A stretch of 24,618 nt of DNA from Welwitschia mirabilis (lineage: Eukaryota; Gnetophyta; Gnetopsida; Welwitschiales): NCBI GenBank assembly GCA_051453625.1, contig JBOZIK010000001.1, positions 235,073,741 to 235,098,358 on the forward strand, written 5' to 3'. This document shows positions 19,621 to 24,618 of this stretch, piece by piece (the first letter of the stretch is position 1; each line of letters begins with the position of its first letter). Both the position numbers and the translations under genes were made by a program. The notes beneath the pieces are model-generated. The model was not told where the DNA came from. It saw nothing but the letters and a program-made list of their open reading frames with translations, and searched no databases.

Positions 19621-19625
19621 TATGA

Positions 19626-20111
19626 AATATGGCATTAGATTCATAATGTTTAGCATTATTAAAATAACTAAAGTTATTAGTAATTTCATTTTCTCTAAGA
19701 GGGGACTTTATTTTATCCTAAGGTATCTAATAAAAATTATTGATATGATCTTTTTTTTTTTGAAGTAGAATTGTTATAATGTGATTTCTTCTTTGAGTAT
19801 AAATAATGGCATCAAGAAGGTGGAGTTAATTATTGTTTCTGAGGAGATATATCCTTATCATGTCATGCAAAGAGTGTTTTTTTGAATGTGATCCAATATG
19901 AGAATAGAGAACTTTGAATGTATCTTTAAAGGACATAGTATTAAAAAGTTAAAATATGCTTTAGTGGTAATAAGATACTTATAGAGTGTATCAAAGGTTA
20001 TTTATAATAGTTTTCAACTACTATGTACTGACATAAGGGAGATACATAAAGATGGATCTTTTAAATAATATCTAATCAATTTGACTTAGTGTATGCAAGC
20101 CTAATTTTATG
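19626..20111. other. No recognisable content, possible decayed gag
   Basis: By position this should be gag of the minus-strand copia. No motif is visible. It ends at the 42-N gap (20112-20153). Confidence 0.35.
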
Positions 20112-20153
20112 NNNNNNNNNNNNNNNNNNNNNNNNNNNNNNNNNNNNNNNNNN
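20112..20153. other. Assembly gap, 42 N
   Basis: A run of 42 N, probably a size-estimated gap. Confidence 0.95.
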
Positions 20154-20262
20154 TACTAAATTATTACATCTCACATTTTTTACAATGTAAGTTATTCATG
20201 CTTGTGATAAGATTGATAAGATCAAAATCATTCTTTAAATATACCACAATATAATGAAGTTC

Positions 20263-20307
20263 ATGTAGATAATCTTACTATGATCTACATACTTATTATG
20301 CTATCAA
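20263..20307. repeat. 45-bp exact repeat, copy 1
   Basis: Identical over 45 bases to 20525-20569, which starts at the first base after a 100-N gap. After the repeat the two copies continue differently (GCTAC here, AGGTA there). Confidence 0.9.
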
Positions 20308-20424
20308 GCTACAAAATTTCTCATAATTTCTATCAACTTATTATCAATAGACCTTTAAGAATTTCTCTTCCTCCAAAATTTTAAGTGGAATATGTGCTTT
20401 CTTAAAGAAACTAGTGTCCAAATA

Positions 20425-20524
20425 NNNNNNNNNNNNNNNNNNNNNNNNNNNNNNNNNNNNNNNNNNNNNNNNNNNNNNNNNNNNNNNNNNNNNNNNNNNN
20501 NNNNNNNNNNNNNNNNNNNNNNNN
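20425..20524. other. Assembly gap, 100 N
   Basis: Exactly 100 N, a standard unknown-length spacer. The right side begins with a copy of sequence already present 262 bp upstream. Confidence 0.95.
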
Positions 20525-20569
20525 ATGTAGATAATCTTACTATGATCTACATACTTATTATGCTATCAA
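20525..20569. repeat. 45-bp exact repeat, copy 2, at a gap edge
   Basis: Exact copy of 20263-20307. Perfect identity in heavily decayed DNA and the position right at a gap edge suggest an unmerged contig overlap, a collapsed repeat or an allelic duplication rather than an old repeat. Confidence 0.85.
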
Positions 20570-21381
20570 AGGTATAACTTCCAAAATTAATACTCATAAT
20601 TGAACTATAATTTATCAAGAAAAGATTTCTATGATGCATAAAAATAAATTATTCAACTTAATATACCATTGGAATTATACTCAAAAAAAGACATTCAAAA
20701 TTAATATTTGATGAATTTTTGAAGTAATCATATAATTAAGATTTCAAGCCTCTCAAATAAAGTATTTAAGAAAAGCAATAACAATATATGGTTAAATTAT
20801 CATATTTCATTGTAATATGTATTCAAGAGAAGATGTTCATTGTACAATGCTCAATTTATCAAAACTTAGACATTTTAATAAGTTGCACAAGATGCACATA
20901 ATTAATTTTAAATTCTAATTGATAATGCACATCCAAGGAAATAATATTCAAAAAAGGTATAACATATCCTCAAATCACATTCATATAGTACTAAAATTTT
21001 AGAATTTATAAAGGATTATAAGATTATTCAGCAAATTGTCCAATAATACTAAAACATTAATGCTTCATATCCTTATGCTTATAATAGTAATTATACTTAT
21101 AGATTTTCCACCTATCACACAAAATTATAGGATGAGAACTATGAAAATCTCATAGCTCCTAATATGATCTAGACAAGGCTAGGTAAGACAAGAAGAAAAT
21201 TATCAAAAGCTAAGATAGAAAAAACAAGTAAGGACTTTAAGAACAAGTTATATAATAAAACATTGACATTATGATTATTATTACACTATGAATTTATGCA
21301 ATCTTGAAGTCCTTTAGGTAAACCTATAAATCAAATTACTTGAAGAAAATAAACGCTAGTATATACATGAGTTTACTTAAA
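20570..21381. other. No gene; AT-rich DNA
   Basis: No domain, RNA gene or repeat recognised on either strand. No primer-binding site or polypurine tract is visible next to the LTR-like sequence that starts at 21382. Confidence 0.45.
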
Positions 21382-22000
21382 TGTCATAACCCCAATGAAG
21401 GCATTAGGATGAAAGTTAGAGAATTGATTTATAAAGGTATTTTTAATCATTTTATATTTTAATTATTAACATTAAGTAATAAAGTAAAATGCAATGCAAG
21501 TGGATGAAGATGAAATAAAAATGAAAGTGAAATGGATTCTATTGGATCCTAATTCTCTTATCATAAGAACTAGCTTTTATATAACTCAAATTAATTAAGA
21601 AGAGTACTTTACATGTTCCTAATTAATATGAACTATGAGATATACCAAATAGAATATGGAATGTAATGTGTAATAGAATTGAAATAATAATGCAAACCTA
21701 GACTAATAGAAGCAACCTTGATAAGGTTTCCCTTATGATCTAAATAAATTTCAAAATTATCACTTAAACTATAAACAACTTAAACCATAAGGGATATAAA
21801 TAGAATTAGAATGAAAAAAGTAATTGTATTTATTCATAAAATTTTACATATACTTATAAGAAAGTAGCAGCATCTCAATGGAAGAGACTCAGCCTAACAC
21901 CAAGGGAAATTCTCTCAGTAGCTATTAGATGGACCTCTTTTCCTTTAATCTTATATTACAAGCATATTAGATACAAAAGATGAATTGAAAGTGAGAACAA

Positions 22001-22019
22001 GAGAGGTATATATAGTTTT
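22001..22019 (-). promoter_or_regulatory. TATA-box block of LTR-like copy 2
   Basis: The minus strand reads CTATATATACCTCTC and is followed downstream by TTGTTCTCACTTTC. It is conserved with 18552-18570. Confidence 0.5.
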
Positions 22020-22241
22020 ACATTGAAATTTATACAATCATAACACTAGAAGTTAAAGAAGAAAACCTAATAGCCTAGGTGGGGTGCATGAATACATTAT
22101 AAAATAGCTTTGTCCTGCTTATATAAAATAGTTATCATCTTAACTGTTATGACAACGACATTAGGGATGATGCCTTATAATAATAGATAAATCATTAGCT
22201 TTTAGATCTGCAATCAATCCCACAATCAGCTCTAGATGTAT

Positions 22242-22281
22242 TGTCATCCCTCATGTCATGGAAACAATAATGAGGATGACA
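22242..22281. repeat. Imperfect 12-bp inverted repeat with GATGAC arms
   Basis: TGTCATCCCTCAT (22242-22254) pairs with ATGAGGATGACA (22270-22281), with one bulged C and a 15-base loop. A related GTCATGGGGATGAC palindrome and GAGGACGACATCC lie about 115 bp further on (22369-22402). These may be reiterated U3 elements of the LTR. Confidence 0.6.
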
Positions 22282-22650
22282 CCTCCTTAGAAAAAAGATT
22301 TATTGACTCCAAGCTACAATCCATGTTATCATTATAATGGGCTAATATAGTGATGTCATTCCATCTGTCATGGGGATGACATTGAGGACGACATCCTTCC
22401 AAATCTCTCTAGCCAAAGCAAATCATCCTTCTTCATTATTGATCTTCCTCTAGCATACTAAGTTCTAGAACATGAATGAAATGCCTTCAAATATGCCAAT
22501 AACTATGTGTTTCCATGATCATCCCATTGACTCTTTATAATCATTAGAATTACATCCAAATGTATATCATCCTACAAAAGTACTTCAAATATACCATCAA
22601 ATTCCTACAAATTAGCATCACAACATAGCCTCCTACCTAGCCTTGTCAAT

Positions 22651-23242
22651 CCTTGAAAAAGTGTATTATCAACTATATTATGAGCCAATTTGACTAAGAT
22701 AATCAATAATTAGAAAAATGGAATTTTAGTTTAATTTTATCATGCAGGAATAGACATTAAAAATCCACTAACTGATACAAATATTGATGTATTCATAAGT
22801 TCCCTACTTAAACATATCATCATAGAATGAATGAATGTCATACACATAAAAAAATCATAAAATGTAACAATGATAGATTAGAAATAATAATGTATATTCA
22901 TAATATAAGATAGTGATGTAAAAATTAAGTAGTAATAATCTCAAAGAATGATACATGAAAAGTTCATGTTTTCTACAAGAAAGAAGGTATATAAGTAAAT
23001 ATAGCATTTATCCTTTAGATGAAGAAACATAGCTGCAAGAAAACTTTGTGGGTGTGCTACTGTGCTCCTACTAAATAAAGGCCATGAAATTTTTTAAAGT
23101 AACATGAAATCATATCCAAACAACTCATCATAAATATATATCATGAAAGTTAAAAATGATCCTTTTAATTTTAAAAATTATACATCTATCTTAATATCTC
23201 AAAAAAAACTCAGAGAGATGTTATAAGTCCCCTGTAAAATAC
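22651..23242. other. No gene; AT-rich DNA
   Basis: Nothing recognised on either strand. Confidence 0.45.
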
Positions 23243-23336
23243 AACCTCCTACAGGTAAAGCAAGGCATCCTAAATTGCAACAAAGTAAAAAAATGTTTGT
23301 CATTTTATCTATTATGGGGATGATAGATGTGGGATA
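23243..23336. repeat. 93-bp direct repeat, copy 1, left of a gap
   Basis: Nearly identical to 23982-24074 (offset 738 bp), with about five differences in 93 bases. Its right end, GGGATA, meets the first N of the 645-base gap. Confidence 0.9.
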
Positions 23337-23981
23337 NNNNNNNNNNNNNNNNNNNNNNNNNNNNNNNNNNNNNNNNNNNNNNNNNNNNNNNNNNNNNNNN
23401 NNNNNNNNNNNNNNNNNNNNNNNNNNNNNNNNNNNNNNNNNNNNNNNNNNNNNNNNNNNNNNNNNNNNNNNNNNNNNNNNNNNNNNNNNNNNNNNNNNNN
23501 NNNNNNNNNNNNNNNNNNNNNNNNNNNNNNNNNNNNNNNNNNNNNNNNNNNNNNNNNNNNNNNNNNNNNNNNNNNNNNNNNNNNNNNNNNNNNNNNNNNN
23601 NNNNNNNNNNNNNNNNNNNNNNNNNNNNNNNNNNNNNNNNNNNNNNNNNNNNNNNNNNNNNNNNNNNNNNNNNNNNNNNNNNNNNNNNNNNNNNNNNNNN
23701 NNNNNNNNNNNNNNNNNNNNNNNNNNNNNNNNNNNNNNNNNNNNNNNNNNNNNNNNNNNNNNNNNNNNNNNNNNNNNNNNNNNNNNNNNNNNNNNNNNNN
23801 NNNNNNNNNNNNNNNNNNNNNNNNNNNNNNNNNNNNNNNNNNNNNNNNNNNNNNNNNNNNNNNNNNNNNNNNNNNNNNNNNNNNNNNNNNNNNNNNNNNN
23901 NNNNNNNNNNNNNNNNNNNNNNNNNNNNNNNNNNNNNNNNNNNNNNNNNNNNNNNNNNNNNNNNNNNNNNNNNNNNNNNNN
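23337..23981. other. Assembly gap, 645 N
   Basis: The largest gap in the window, bounded on both sides by copies of the same 93-bp sequence. It may hold more copies of a tandem repeat, or be the result of a repeat-driven misjoin. Confidence 0.95.
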
Positions 23982-24074
23982 ACCCCCTACAGGTAAAGCA
24001 AGGCATCCTAAATTGCAACAAAGTAAAAAAATGTTTTTCATTTTATCTATTGTGGGAATAATAGATGTGGGATA
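23982..24074. repeat. 93-bp direct repeat, copy 2, right of a gap
   Basis: Begins at the first base after the gap and aligns in phase with 23243-23336. Differences include TTTGTCAT against TTTTTCAT and a change from GGGGATGATAG to GGGAATAATAG. Confidence 0.9.
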
Positions 24075-24618
24075 ACAGGGATTAACTAAGATGTTTGAAT
24101 TGATTAGAAAAAAATTAAAAAAGTCTAAAACCAGCAAGCAGTCAAAAAGAAGCAAATAAAATAGGAAGAAGGTAAAAAGTGAAGAATCATCCTAAAAAAC
24201 ATGATCATGGGGAAAGAAACTTATTAGATAATAATAATACGTTAAGTAGAAGGAATCAATGCTTAGAAGAACTTCTCAAATGTATCCCAAACTTAAAGAG
24301 TATTTAATATTTTTTAAGTGGAGATATGTAAAACTAAAAGAAATGGAAAAGTAGTAGCATAAAACAAAATAAATACATCAATCAAAGTAAAAGGAAGGCA
24401 TCAAATTAAAGTGATTAAAAGAAAAACAACCCTTATAAATAAAAACTATGAGTGAAAAACAAAAAGACAACTAGAAAACCACCTAATGATCAAGTCCTAA
24501 TTATTATGTGAAAAAGATACAAAAATAACTTTGAAAATTCCAAAAAAATAACTAAGGAAACATAATAAAAATGGATAGTTAGGAACATGAAGAAGATTGA
24601 TGATCTACCCAGAATTAC
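24075..24618. other. No gene; A-rich DNA
   Basis: A-rich on the + strand with many AAAA runs. No domain, RNA gene or repeat recognised. Confidence 0.45.

Larger units (their letters stand above)
16040..19625 (-). mobile_element. Decayed, internally deleted Ty1-copia body on the minus strand
   Basis: Reading down the minus strand, remnants appear in copia order: zinc knuckle and protease edge (19620-19511), GAG-pre-integrase (19398-19326), integrase C-terminal part (17390-17025), RT start (16585-16500), polypurine tract (16057-16040). Only about 440 bp separates the RT start from the polypurine tract, so most of RT and all of RNase H have been deleted. An LTR-like sequence (18055 to about 18900) lies between the GAG-pre-integrase and integrase parts, consistent with a later insertion. 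Every part has stops and frameshifts. Confidence 0.65.
21382..22650 (-). mobile_element. LTR-like sequence, copy 2
   Basis: Partner of 18055-18900, offset about 3.45 kb, same orientation. It begins TGTCATAACCCC, a common plant LTR terminus, and has a TATA box on the minus strand (22001-22019). Beyond the TATA box, in the presumed U3, there are repeated GATGAC/GTCATC motifs (22242-22402). No PBS or PPT was found beside it and the right edge is uncertain. It may be a solo LTR, or the second LTR of an element whose internal part was replaced. Confidence 0.5.

Noticed and set aside
19514-19768. 84-codon open frame on the + strand
   Set aside because: Antisense shadow of the minus-strand gag/protease remnant, which has recognisable motifs.
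23199-24155. Long open frames on both strands across 23.2-24.2 kb, and one at 20392-20577
   Set aside because: They exist only because Ns contain no stop codons. The real flanks are short repeat copies.
1-24618. CRISPR array, bacterial operon, phage or other defence system
   Set aside because: No regular direct repeats with spacers, no Shine-Dalgarno-led gene clusters and no cas-like coding. All recognisable coding is plant retroelement debris.

Overview
This looks like a stretch of plant nuclear intergenic DNA, very AT-rich and poor in CpG, made mostly of old decayed LTR retrotransposons. I find no intact host gene. Every long open frame is a chance frame, an antisense shadow or an artefact of reading through Ns. 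Plant origin is inferred from the families seen: a SIRE/Maximus-type Ty1-copia element with an envelope-like region, initiator-tRNA-Met primer-binding sites, and a tRNA-like SINE. The species cannot be named. Five runs of N (6065-6164, 11759-11901, 20112-20153, 20425-20524, 23337-23981) show this is a draft scaffold.

Left part (1-3.6 kb): one copy of an LTR-like direct repeat (11-143, partner at 3432-3563), a C+T-rich stretch around 885-1335, a probable SINE with pol III A and B boxes (about 1405-1500), then unassigned AT-rich DNA.

Centre (3.6-11.8 kb, + strand): a decayed SIRE-type copia element lacking gag, protease and integrase. In order it has reverse transcriptase (3608-4719), RNase H (6930-7428), an envelope-like region (8428-9885), a polypurine zone (10341-10412) and an LTR of about 1.08 kb (10413-11494). 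Its pol is split exactly at the RT/RNase H joint by a 2.2-kb insertion (4720-6924). The insertion begins TGTAATG, ends GACA and is flanked by a 5-bp duplication, ACATT. Inside it is an array of about 61-bp units, each carrying the reverse complement of a tRNA-Met primer-binding site abutting an LTR start. The SIRE LTR has a polypurine zone on its left and a primer-binding site on its right, so it appears shared by two element bodies.

Right part (11.9-24.6 kb): unassigned AT-rich DNA with a hairpin-forming 29-bp tandem duplication (15505-15561). A second decayed copia lies on the minus strand: zinc knuckle/protease edge near 19.6 kb, GAG-pre-integrase near 19.35 kb, integrase C-terminal part near 17.2 kb, RT start near 16.55 kb, polypurine tract at 16040-16057 and a short LTR. 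An unrelated LTR-like sequence sits inside it (18055 to about 18900) and has a relative at 21382 to about 22650. Both have a TATA box on the minus strand. The last kilobases hold a direct repeat flanking a 645-bp gap and A-rich DNA with no recognisable content.

Nothing here works together as a pathway. The window is a fossil record of nested insertion, LTR recombination and C-to-T decay. The most unusual structure is the primer-site/LTR-junction array at 5550-5890.
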